Origin: an uncultured Flavonifractor sp.
GTDB lineage: Bacteria > Bacillota > Clostridia > Oscillospirales > Oscillospiraceae
Assembly: GCF_944385615.1 (NCBI RefSeq)
Contig: NZ_CALWXV010000014.1
Span: 1-50,264, forward strand
DNA: 50,264 nucleotides
Reading direction: 5' to 3'
Shown: positions 8,339 to 15,987 of the stretch, piece after piece
Position numbering within the stretch: the first letter of the stretch is position 1
How the letters are laid out: each line of letters begins with the position of its first letter
Translations under genes and position numbers: made by a program
The notes under the pieces: model-generated
The model's database searches: none
What the model saw: the letters and a program-made list of their open reading frames with translations, nothing else
What the model was told of the DNA's origin: nothing

Positions 8339-8575
8339 ATGGCAGAAGAAAAAAAGACCTTTGAGCAGGCCATGAGCCGGCTGGAGGAGATTGTAAAACG
8401 ACTGGAGCAAGGAGACGCTCCTCTGGAGGAGGCCCTGACTCTTTTTGAAGAGGGGACGGGACTACTGGGCCGCTGTTCGGCCCAGCTGGATAGTGCTGAG
8501 CAGAAGGTACGCAAGCTGCTGGCCGGACCGGATGGCCAGCCGGTAGAGGAGCAGTTTGAGGAGGGGCAGGCATGA
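8339..8575 (+). CDS. xseB: Exodeoxyribonuclease VII small subunit
   Basis: 78 residues, standard for XseB: TFEQAMSRLEEIVKRLE and the acidic PLEEALTLFEEG helix. I chose the ATG at 8339, which has GGAAAGGA at 8321-8328 and yields the family N-terminus; an earlier in-frame ATG at 8279 lies inside xseA and adds 20 unrelated residues. The stop overlaps ispA as ATGA. Confidence 0.94.
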   Translation: MAEEKKTFEQAMSRLEEIVKRLEQGDAPLEEALTLFEEGTGLLGRCSAQLDSAEQKVRKLLAGPDGQPVEEQFEEGQA

Positions 8576-9453
8576 CGGAGCAGGAGCGACTAGACAGCCA
8601 CAGAGCTAAGGCGGAGGCCTGGCTGCGGACATGTTTTCAGGATCGGGCGCCCAGAGGGGACCTCTACGATGCTATGAACTACAGTTTGCTGGCCGGAGGT
8701 AAACGGATCCGGCCTGTGCTGCTGCTGGAGGCCTGCCGTCTGTGCGGCGGGGATCTAGAACAGGCGCTGCCCTTTGCCGGAGCCATTGAGATGATCCATA
8801 CCTATTCTTTGATCCATGATGATCTGCCCTGTATGGACGACGACGACCTACGCCGGGGCCGGCCCACCAACCATAAGGTATATGGAGAGGCAACTGCGGT
8901 GCTGGCGGGCGACGGCCTGCTGACGGCGGCCTTTGAATGGATGCTAGACCCGTCGGTGACGCTGCCCCCCCAGCGGGTGCTGGAGGCGGCGGGGGTGTTG
9001 GCCCGGGCGGCCGGTGCCCAGGGCATGGTGGGCGGACAGGTGTTGGATATGGCAGGGGAGGGCCACGCAATGGGCCTGACCGAGGTGGAGGAACTCCAAC
9101 GCCTTAAGACCGGCGCCCTTATCCGCGCCGCGGCCGAAATGGGTTGTGTGCTGGCTGGGGGCACTCAGGAGCAGCGGCAGGCGGTATGCCGCTATGCCGA
9201 GCGCATTGGCCTTGCCTTCCAGATCCAGGACGATATCCTGGACGTGGTGGGGGACGAGGCCACCCTGGGTAAGCCGGTGGGCTCTGATGCCAAAAGTGAG
9301 AAAAATACCTTTGTCACCCTGAAAGGGCTGGAGGAGTGCCGCCAGCTGGTTGAGAAATTGACCGAAGAGGCGGTAGCGGCTCTTTCAATCTTCGGAGCAG
9401 AGGGAAACAGCCTGTGTTGGCTGGCACGTTCCCTGGCCAGCCGCGAAAAGTGA
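8572..9453 (+). CDS. ispA: Geranyl/farnesyl diphosphate synthase
   Basis: 293 residues of the trans-polyprenyl synthase family. The first Asp-rich motif DDLPCMDDDDLRRGRPTNH (about residues 83-101) and the second, QIQDDILDVVGD (about 216-227), bind the Mg-diphosphate. GGKRIRP is the isopentenyl-diphosphate site. The CMDDDD spacing (two residues between the first and second Asp groups) is the bacterial FPP synthase type. It supplies farnesyl diphosphate for undecaprenyl phosphate and quinones and shares the block with dxs. Confidence 0.95.
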   Translation: MTEQERLDSHRAKAEAWLRTCFQDRAPRGDLYDAMNYSLLAGGKRIRPVLLLEACRLCGGDLEQALPFAGAIEMIHTYSLIHDDLPCMDDDDLRRGRPTNHKVYGEATAVLAGDGLLTAAFEWMLDPSVTLPPQRVLEAAGVLARAAGAQGMVGGQVLDMAGEGHAMGLTEVEELQRLKTGALIRAAAEMGCVLAGGTQEQRQAVCRYAERIGLAFQIQDDILDVVGDEATLGKPVGSDAKSEKNTFVTLKGLEECRQLVEKLTEEAVAALSIFGAEGNSLCWLARSLASREK

Positions 9454-9460
9454 GGCGAAT

Positions 9461-9922
9461 ATGAGAAACGTAGTAGACTTTCTCACCGGTAATTTGATTT
9501 TAAATCTGGCAATTCTAGCCTGGGCGCTGGCTCAGTGCATCAAAATGCTGCTGACCCTTTTCACCAAGAAAAAGTTGGACTGGCACTACATCATGTCCAG
9601 CGGCGGAATGCCCAGCTCCCACTCTGCTTTTGTGTGTGCCTGCGCATCCTCAGTGGGGTTTATGTATGGCTGGAGCTCTCCGCTGTTCAGTATTGCGGCG
9701 GTGGTGGCCATCGTGGTTATGTATGACGCTGCCAACGTCCGCAAAGCGGCAGGAGAGCAGGCCAAGATCCTCAATTATATCATGGACCACTGGACCGAGA
9801 TGAAGCCCGCCATCTTCGGCAAGGAGCTGAAAGAGCTGCTGGGCCACACTCCATTCCAGGTCCTGATGGGCGGACTTTTGGGTGTAGCAATCGGCATTGT
9901 GGGCGCCTGGCTGTGGAGCTGA
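9461..9922 (+). CDS. Divergent PAP2 family protein (YuiD-like, DUF212)
   Basis: 153-residue integral membrane protein with about four hydrophobic segments. It contains SSGGMPSSHSAF (about residues 46-57) and a C-terminal GHTPFQVLMGG, both hallmarks of the divergent acid-phosphatase/PAP2 family. The SGGMPSSHS motif corresponds to the phosphatase motif of lipid phosphate phosphatases. Lying between ispA and dxs, it may act on an isoprenoid phosphate, but that is inferred from context only. It starts 7 bases after the ispA stop. Confidence 0.85.
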   Translation: MRNVVDFLTGNLILNLAILAWALAQCIKMLLTLFTKKKLDWHYIMSSGGMPSSHSAFVCACASSVGFMYGWSSPLFSIAAVVAIVVMYDAANVRKAAGEQAKILNYIMDHWTEMKPAIFGKELKELLGHTPFQVLMGGLLGVAIGIVGAWLWS

Positions 9923-9945
9923 GTCCCACCTATCTATCCTTCTCT

Positions 9946-9961
9946 GGGAGGTGTTACCATT
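9946..9961 (+). promoter_or_regulatory. Shine-Dalgarno and ATT initiation codon of dxs
   Basis: GGGAGG at 9946-9951, 7-base spacer, then ATT at 9959-9961. No ATG, GTG or TTG lies in frame between this point and 10016. ATT initiation is known for infC in enterobacteria; its use here is inferred from the reading frame and spacing. Confidence 0.65.
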
Positions 9962-11812
9962 CTTAGTCTGGAGCAATGTTCCAACGATCTCAGTGCCCTG
10001 ACCGATAGCGAGGCTGTGACCCTCTGCGGTTTGCTGCGGGCCCGTATTTTGGACGTGGTCTCCCATACCGGCGGCCATCTGGCCTCCAGCCTGGGGGCGG
10101 TAGAGCTGATCGTTGCTATCCATCGGGTATTTGATACCGGCCGGGACCGGCTGGTCTTTGACGTGGGCCACCAGTGCTACGCCCATAAGATCCTTACCGG
10201 CCGCAACGAGGCCATGGAGACCTTGAGAAGCCTGGGTGGTCTGGCGGGCTATCCCAAGCCTTCAGAGAGCAGCACCGACGCCTTTATTGCCGGACATGCC
10301 TCCAACTCAGTTTCCGTGGCTCTTGGAATGGCAAGGGCAAGAACTTTACAGCATTTGAATTACAGTGTTTTAGCACTGATCGGAGATGGCGCTCTCACAG
10401 GTGGATTAGCCTACGAGGGACTGTCTGACGCAGGGGACAGTAAGGAGCCGTTGATCGTCATTCTCAACGATAACGGCATGTCCATTACCAAGAGTGTGGG
10501 CGGTGTGGCCGATCATCTGGCCCGCCAGCGGCTCAAGCCGCAATACCTGCATTTCAAGCGGGGCTACCGTAAGGTTATGGGGGTCATCCCCCTGGGCAAG
10601 CACATCTATCGGGTAACCCACAAGGTCAAAACCGCCATCAAGGAAACGCTGCTTCCATGCAGTCTCTTTGAGGATATGGGTTTTACCTATCTGGGCCCAG
10701 TGGATGGACATGACGTGAAACGACTGACCCGGCTGCTGAAGTATGCCCGGGATCTGAAAGCCCCAGTCCTGCTCCACGTGCGAACTGTAAAGGGAAAAGG
10801 CTATACGCCTGCTGAGCGGAATCCTGACCAGTTTCATGGGGTTGGACGGTTTTGCGTGGAGACAGGAGAGGTTATTAAGGGCACCGGCACGAACTTCTCA
10901 GCCATTTTCGGACAGACCATGTGCCGCCTGGCAGAGCAGGACCCCAAGCTGTGTGCCATCACAGCGGCCATGCAGGGGGGAACGGGGCTCAATGGATTTG
11001 CCACCCGTTTCCCGGAGCGTTTTTTTGATGTTGGCATTGCTGAGGGCCATGCAGTGGCTATGGCTGCCGGCATGGCCAAGCAAGGGATGATCCCTGTATT
11101 TGCGGTTTATTCTTCCTTTCTGCAGCGGGCTTATGATATGCTCCTCCATGACGTAGCCCTCCAGGGGCTCCACGTTGTATTCGGTATCGACCGGGCCGGG
11201 CTGGTGGGGGAAGACGGGGAGACTCACCATGGGGTCTTTGATCCTGCCTTTCTGGATACAGTGCCTGGTATGACGGTACTGTGTCCTTCCAGCTATTCTG
11301 AGTTGGAGGCTATGCTTCGCTATGCCATCTATGAGGTAAAAGGCCCGGTAGCTGTCCGCTATCCCCGAGGCAGCCAGGGGGATTATCAGGAGAACTCTGG
11401 CCCGGAAAAGACTGTTATACTGCGTGCTGGCAAGGATATTACCTTGACGGGATATGGTATCACGATCAACAGTTTATTGGAGTGTGCCAATCGGCTGGAG
11501 GGGGATGGTATCCAGGTAGAGGTTGTCAAGCTCAATGCCATTACCCCTCTGGACCTTGCGCTGGTAGCGCAATCGGTACAGAAAACGGGGCGGCTGTTGG
11601 TGGCAGAGGAGGCAGCTCCAGGCAACTGTGTGGGGCAGCGCCTGGCCGCAGGTCTGTTGGAGTGGGGGATTGCCGCCCGGATGGCGCTGGTCAATACTGG
11701 CCCCGGTTTTGTGACCCATGGCTCGGTAAACCAGCTGCGGGCCCTGTGTGGGCTGGACGGAGCATCCTTATACAAAAAGGCGTTGGAGGTCTGTGGGCAT
11801 GGCAATCGTTAA
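9959..11812 (+). CDS. dxs: 1-deoxy-D-xylulose-5-phosphate synthase, probable ATT start
   Basis: 617 residues if read from ATT. DXS makes the first intermediate of the MEP isoprenoid pathway from pyruvate and glyceraldehyde 3-phosphate. The sequence shows HTGGHLASSLGAVEL, the thiamine-diphosphate motif GDGALTGG, and the conserved Glu in DVGIAEGHAVAMA. The first canonical in-frame start (GTG 10016) would remove 19 residues of the N-terminal helix and has no ribosome binding site. ATT at 9959 sits 7 bases after GGGAGG (9946-9951) and yields an N-terminus MLSLEQCSNDLSAL that fits the family. The stop overlaps the tlyA start by 14 bases. Confidence 0.93.
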   Translation: MLSLEQCSNDLSALTDSEAVTLCGLLRARILDVVSHTGGHLASSLGAVELIVAIHRVFDTGRDRLVFDVGHQCYAHKILTGRNEAMETLRSLGGLAGYPKPSESSTDAFIAGHASNSVSVALGMARARTLQHLNYSVLALIGDGALTGGLAYEGLSDAGDSKEPLIVILNDNGMSITKSVGGVADHLARQRLKPQYLHFKRGYRKVMGVIPLGKHIYRVTHKVKTAIKETLLPCSLFEDMGFTYLGPVDGHDVKRLTRLLKYARDLKAPVLLHVRTVKGKGYTPAERNPDQFHGVGRFCVETGEVIKGTGTNFSAIFGQTMCRLAEQDPKLCAITAAMQGGTGLNGFATRFPERFFDVGIAEGHAVAMAAGMAKQGMIPVFAVYSSFLQRAYDMLLHDVALQGLHVVFGIDRAGLVGEDGETHHGVFDPAFLDTVPGMTVLCPSSYSELEAMLRYAIYEVKGPVAVRYPRGSQGDYQENSGPEKTVILRAGKDITLTGYGITINSLLECANRLEGDGIQVEVVKLNAITPLDLALVAQSVQKTGRLLVAEEAAPGNCVGQRLAAGLLEWGIAARMALVNTGPGFVTHGSVNQLRALCGLDGASLYKKALEVCGHGNR

Positions 11813-12620
11813 AAAGAGACTGGACGTGCTGTTGGTGGAGCGTGGGCTGGCGGAAAGCCGTCAGAGAGCCCAGGCAGTCATCATGAGCGGACAGGTCTTT
11901 GTAAAAGAGCAAAAGGTGGACAAGGCGGGATCCCAGATCCCAGAGGACGCCCCCATTGAGGTGCGGGGGCAGACCCTGGCCTATGTGAGCCGGGGCGGTT
12001 TAAAACTGGAGAAGGCCATGAAGACCTTTACAGGCATCCAGCTGTCAGGGGCGGTGTGCGGCGATATCGGCGCCTCTACCGGCGGATTCACAGACTGTAT
12101 GCTGCAAAACGGCGCCTCTAAGGTGTACGCTGTGGATGTGGGTTATGGTCAACTGGCTTGGTCTCTTCGCAGCGATGAACGAGTCGTTTGCCTGGAGCGA
12201 ACCAACGCCCGATACCTGACCCACGAGCAGATTCCCGATGAACTGGACTTCGCCAGTGTGGACGTGTCCTTTATCTCCCTGAAACTTATCCTGCCTGCCC
12301 TGTGTAGCTTGCTGAAAGAGGGAGGGCAAGTAGTTTGCCTTGTCAAGCCGCAGTTTGAAGCGGGGCGGGAAAAGGTGGGGAAGAAGGGTGTGGTACGGGA
12401 CCCCGCTGTCCACCTGGAGGTATTGCAGCAATTTCTGAAAAATGCTGCAGAGGCAGATTTTTCTGTAAAGGATATGACCTTTTCGCCAATCAGAGGACCC
12501 GAGGGCAATATCGAATATCTGGGCCATCTGCTGGCCGGTGGGGGCAAAGCCCTTTGGACCGGAGATCCGGCAGCCCTGGTCGAGGCGTCCCACGCGGCCC
12601 TGGAAGGAGCCGGACAATGA
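11799..12620 (+). CDS. tlyA: TlyA family rRNA 2'-O-methyltransferase
   Basis: 273 residues: an N-terminal S4 RNA-binding domain (RLDVLLVERGLAESRQRA, about 6-65) and an FtsJ/RrmJ-type methyltransferase domain with GDIGASTGGFTDCML (SAM motif) and LVKPQFEAGRE. TlyA homologues methylate ribose in 16S and/or 23S rRNA; the Bacillus homologue yqxC lies in the same operon between dxs and argR. The ATG at 11799 has GGAGG at 11785-11789 and gives the family start. It overlaps the dxs end by 14 bases, and the 3' end overlaps nadK as ATGA. Confidence 0.93.
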   Translation: MAIVKKRLDVLLVERGLAESRQRAQAVIMSGQVFVKEQKVDKAGSQIPEDAPIEVRGQTLAYVSRGGLKLEKAMKTFTGIQLSGAVCGDIGASTGGFTDCMLQNGASKVYAVDVGYGQLAWSLRSDERVVCLERTNARYLTHEQIPDELDFASVDVSFISLKLILPALCSLLKEGGQVVCLVKPQFEAGREKVGKKGVVRDPAVHLEVLQQFLKNAAEADFSVKDMTFSPIRGPEGNIEYLGHLLAGGGKALWTGDPAALVEASHAALEGAGQ

Positions 12621-13480
12621 AGGTAGTATTGAGCCCCAACCCCTATCGGGACCGGGGACTGAAGGCCGCCCAGGCGGCGGAAAAGATCCTGAAGGCCGCA
12701 GGAGTGGAGACAGCCGTCTGTCTGCCATTTGCGGTGGAAGGGGGGAATATGGAGTTTCCCAAGCACATCCAGTTTAAGAAGACAGAAGAGGAGCTGAAAG
12801 ATGCCGATATTCTGGTGTGCTTTGGCGGTGACGGCACCATCCTCCATGCCGCTAAGGATGCCAATCAGTTCCATGTACCTATTTTGGGGGTCAATCTGGG
12901 CAGCGTGGGTTTTATGGCGGAGCTGGAACTGGGGGAGCTGTCCATGCTTTCCCGTCTGCCTGCTGGCAAGTATAACGTGGAGAGCCGGATGATGCTGGAC
13001 GTGACGGTACGCCGGGAGGGCCGGGTGATTTATTCCGATATCGCCCTCAATGATGCAGCCCTCACCAAGGGCGCGGTGGCTCGGGTGGTGGATCTGGAGG
13101 TGCTGGGGGATAAGACCACCATCACTAAAATGTCCGCTGACGGGGTGGTTATTTCTACCCCCACCGGCTCCACCGCCTATTCCATGTCGGCAGGAGGTCC
13201 CATTGTGGAACCTACGGCGGAAAATATCATTGTTACCCCCATCTGCCCCCACGCCCTGTCTGCTCGATCATTTGTTCTAGGGCGGGAGCGGACGGTGTCT
13301 ATCAAGCTGGGCCGAATGGCCCGCAAGACCGCCTTTTTGTCGGTAGACGGAGGAAAAGCTTTTAAACTCAATGGTGGGGATGTAGTGGAGACCAGAGTCT
13401 CCAAATCCAAGACCAAATTGGTCCGGGTTACCGGTCGAACATTCTATGAGATTTTAAATCATAAATTGGGAGGTGCGTAA
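12617..13480 (+). CDS. nadK: NAD kinase
   Basis: 287 residues. It contains the GGDGT motif (CFGGDGTILHA, about residues 72-82), NLGSVGFM, and TPTGSTAYSMSAGGP, which form the NAD-binding site of NAD kinases. It makes NADP from NAD and ATP or polyphosphate in the cytosol. The ATG at 12617 overlaps the tlyA stop and has AAGGAG 7 bases before it. Its position between tlyA and argR is common in clostridia and differs from Bacillus. Confidence 0.95.
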   Translation: MKVVLSPNPYRDRGLKAAQAAEKILKAAGVETAVCLPFAVEGGNMEFPKHIQFKKTEEELKDADILVCFGGDGTILHAAKDANQFHVPILGVNLGSVGFMAELELGELSMLSRLPAGKYNVESRMMLDVTVRREGRVIYSDIALNDAALTKGAVARVVDLEVLGDKTTITKMSADGVVISTPTGSTAYSMSAGGPIVEPTAENIIVTPICPHALSARSFVLGRERTVSIKLGRMARKTAFLSVDGGKAFKLNGGDVVETRVSKSKTKLVRVTGRTFYEILNHKLGGA

Positions 13481-13483
13481 GCT

Positions 13484-13936
13484 ATGAAGGCGAAACGGCA
13501 GCAGGAGATTTTGCGGATCATTGCGGAGCAGGATGTGGATACCCAGGACCAGCTTCTGACAGAGCTGCGGGCCAGAGGGGTACAGTCCACTCAGGCCACC
13601 ATTTCCCGGGATATCAAGGAGCTCCATCTGATCAAGGAATTGACGGGTTATGGGACCTATCGTTACGCCGTTTCGGAGCGGAAGGCCTCTCTGAATATTG
13701 CCGGCCGGCTGCGTACCATTTTTAAGGAGGGAGTCACCTCCTTTGATGTGGCACAGAATATTGTGGTACTCAAAACCATGCCTGGGCTGGCCTCGGCAGC
13801 CTGCGCCGCCATCGACGGCATGGATATCCCCAGTCTGGTGGGCAGCCTGGCGGGAGACGATACTGCCATCCTTATCATGCGCACCAACGAGGATGCGGCG
13901 GAGTTCTGCAACGAGATTCATGCGATGCTCAAATGA
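13484..13936 (+). CDS. argR: Arginine repressor ArgR/AhrC
   Basis: 150 residues, the normal length. The N-terminal winged helix shows TQATISRDIKELHLIK (about residues 27-42); the C-terminal hexamerisation and arginine-binding domain contains AAIDGMDIPSLVGSLAGDDT with the acidic residues that contact arginine. It represses biosynthesis and activates catabolism of arginine in Firmicutes. The start lies 3 bases after the nadK stop, and the argR-recN order matches Bacillus. Confidence 0.95.
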   Translation: MKAKRQQEILRIIAEQDVDTQDQLLTELRARGVQSTQATISRDIKELHLIKELTGYGTYRYAVSERKASLNIAGRLRTIFKEGVTSFDVAQNIVVLKTMPGLASAACAAIDGMDIPSLVGSLAGDDTAILIMRTNEDAAEFCNEIHAMLK

Positions 13937-13965
13937 TTCGGGGGAAGCTGTTATCCTGCTGGATA

Positions 13966-14001
13966 CAAGCCCGCTGTGCCTTTTGAGGGACAGCGGGCTT
14001 G
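13966..14001 (+). repeat. Inverted repeat after argR
   Basis: A perfect 12-bp stem (13966-13977 with 13990-14001) around a 12-nt loop. It is followed by CTCCCCCTT, not a clean T run, so it may be a weak terminator or processing hairpin that still lets transcription reach recN. Confidence 0.6.
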
Positions 14002-14079
14002 CTCCCCCTTAGCAATCACAATATCAGATAGACACTTAATTCGGGCCGAGAGGCGCGAATCTGTAAGGCGGTGGCAATC

Positions 14080-15777
14080 ATGCTCTCTCTGCTCCACATC
14101 GAAAATATTGCGGTGATCCAGACGGCGGACATCCAGTTTGATCGGGGCTTCAACGCCCTTACCGGTGAGACCGGCGCGGGCAAGTCCATCGTGGTGGACG
14201 CCATCGGGGCCATCATCGGCGAGCGTACTAGTCGGGATCTGATCCGCACCGGGGCCAGGTCGGCTCTGGTCAATGCGGTGTTTACCGGCCTTCCAGCCCT
14301 GGATTGGTTTCTGGAAAACGGGGTCGGACCAGACGAGGAGGGAAATCTGCTCATTCAGCGAGAGATCCAGCCAGATGGTAAAAATGTCTGCCGCATCAAT
14401 GGGCGGCTCATCACAGTGTCCCAGCTGCGGCAGCTGGGCCGTCAGCTGCTCAACATCCATGGCCAGCACGATGGTCAGCAACTGCTGGATGAACGGTGCC
14501 ATCTGGACTATCTGGACGGCTTTGGGGCCACAGGCGGGCTGTTGGAGCAGTTTCGGACGGTCTATGGCAGGCTGGCAGCCCTCCGGCGGGAAATTTCCGC
14601 ACTACAAATGGACGAGGCGGAGAAGGCCCGGCGGATCGACAGCCTGGAGTTTCAGATCGGTGAGTTGGAGCGGGCCGGGCTGCGGTCTGGGGAAGAGGAG
14701 GAGCTGACCGGGCGCCGGGATCTGCTGCGCAATGCGGGCAAACTGATGGAGTCGGTAGAGGGGGCCCATTTGGCCCTGACCGGCGACGAGGAACGGGTGG
14801 GAGCCGCTGCTTTGTTGGGAGAAGCGGAGCAGTCTCTTCATGCGGCGGCCCGCATCAGTGCTCAGGCGGCGGAGCTGCTGGATAAGCTCACTGAGGTGCG
14901 CTGTGCCGCTGACGACCTGGCCGAACAGGTCCGGGATCTGCGGGACAGCTTTGACTTTGAGCCGGGGGAGTTGGATGAGATCGAGAGCCGGCTGGACACA
15001 CTCCACCGGCTGAAAAAGAAGTACGGCGGATCGGTAGAGGAAATGCTGGACTACCTGGAACGATGTAAAAAAGAGCTGGATGAGATCCAATTCTCTACCG
15101 ATACCATTGCCCGACTGGAGAAGGAGAAGGCCAAAGCGCTGGAGAGTGCCCAAACAGCGGCCAAAACGCTCAGCGATGCTAGAAAAACGGCTGCCAAGGC
15201 GCTGGAGTGGCGTATTCAAAGCGAATTAGCTCAGCTGGATATGCCAAAGGTCCGCTTTCAGGTAGAATTTGGAGCCAAGCCGGGGGAGTTTGCCATGGAC
15301 GAAACCGGTATGGACGAGGTCCAGTTTCTCATGTCCGCCAATGTGGGGGAGGACCTGAAGCCCATCCAAAAGATTGCCTCCGGAGGTGAGCTGGCCCGTA
15401 TTATGCTGGCTCTGAAAAACGTGTTGGCGGAAAATGACCAGGTGGGTACCATGGTATTTGATGAGGTAGACACCGGAGTGTCCGGTCGGGCCGCCCAGAA
15501 GGTGGCGGAAAAGCTGGCGGATGTGGCCCGCACCAAGCAGGTGCTGTGCGTCACCCATCTGCCCCAGCTGGCCGCCATGGCTGACGTTCACTTCTCGGTG
15601 GAGAAGGGGGAGAGGGGTGGACGTACCTATACCCAGGTGGAGCGGCTTACCCGGGACCGCCGGTGTGAGGAACTGGCCCGGCTTACCTCGGGTGAGCATG
15701 TTACAGATGCTACCCTCAGCGCCGCCGGTGAGCTGTTGGACGGTGCACTGGCCCACAAGAAACTGCACAAAAGCTAA
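14080..15777 (+). CDS. recN: DNA repair protein RecN
   Basis: 565-residue SMC-like ATPase. Walker A GETGAGKS lies near residues 30-37, a long coiled-coil fills about 150-350, and the C-terminal half has ASGGELARIMLALK (ABC signature) and FDEVDTGVSG (Walker B). RecN gathers and tethers broken DNA ends for recombination repair. I prefer ATG 14080 to GTG 14071: AAGGCGG lies correctly upstream and the resulting MLSLLHIENIAVI is the family start. A loxP-like sequence overlaps the stop codon (see findings). Confidence 0.96.
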   Translation: MLSLLHIENIAVIQTADIQFDRGFNALTGETGAGKSIVVDAIGAIIGERTSRDLIRTGARSALVNAVFTGLPALDWFLENGVGPDEEGNLLIQREIQPDGKNVCRINGRLITVSQLRQLGRQLLNIHGQHDGQQLLDERCHLDYLDGFGATGGLLEQFRTVYGRLAALRREISALQMDEAEKARRIDSLEFQIGELERAGLRSGEEEELTGRRDLLRNAGKLMESVEGAHLALTGDEERVGAAALLGEAEQSLHAAARISAQAAELLDKLTEVRCAADDLAEQVRDLRDSFDFEPGELDEIESRLDTLHRLKKKYGGSVEEMLDYLERCKKELDEIQFSTDTIARLEKEKAKALESAQTAAKTLSDARKTAAKALEWRIQSELAQLDMPKVRFQVEFGAKPGEFAMDETGMDEVQFLMSANVGEDLKPIQKIASGGELARIMLALKNVLAENDQVGTMVFDEVDTGVSGRAAQKVAEKLADVARTKQVLCVTHLPQLAAMADVHFSVEKGERGGRTYTQVERLTRDRRCEELARLTSGEHVTDATLSAAGELLDGALAHKKLHKS

Positions 15778-15818
15778 CTTTTGTTGAGTTAATAGAGCAA
15801 CACTGTATGTTGGTATAA

Positions 15819-15847
15819 AAATGGGGGAGGCTATGGCCTCCCCCATT
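15819..15847 (+). terminator. Rho-independent terminator after recN
   Basis: A 12-bp perfect stem AAATGGGGGAGG with its complement around a 5-nt loop; a short T run follows at 15854-15858. It ends the long nusB-recN block. Confidence 0.75.
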
Positions 15848-15922
15848 TGAAATTTTTGGGCTGGAAATTGGACAGGGAAGAAGAGGGAGCAATCGCGTTG
15901 TTTATGCCACAGGAAGTTTTCC

Positions 15923-15951
15923 TTGTGAGAACGCTTTTTTTATAGTATACT
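15923..15951 (+). promoter_or_regulatory. Probable sigma-A promoter of purB
   Basis: TTGTGA (15923-15928), 17-bp spacer, TATACT (15946-15951). It lies 36 bases upstream of the purB ATG. No purine riboswitch is visible in the short leader. Confidence 0.65.
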
Positions 15952-15987
15952 ATGTAGAGTCGATTTTACGAAAAAGAGGTTATTTGC

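Noticed and set aside
13966-14001. A firm terminator separating argR and recN
   Set aside because: The stem is perfect but lacks a T run, so it is listed as an inverted repeat only.
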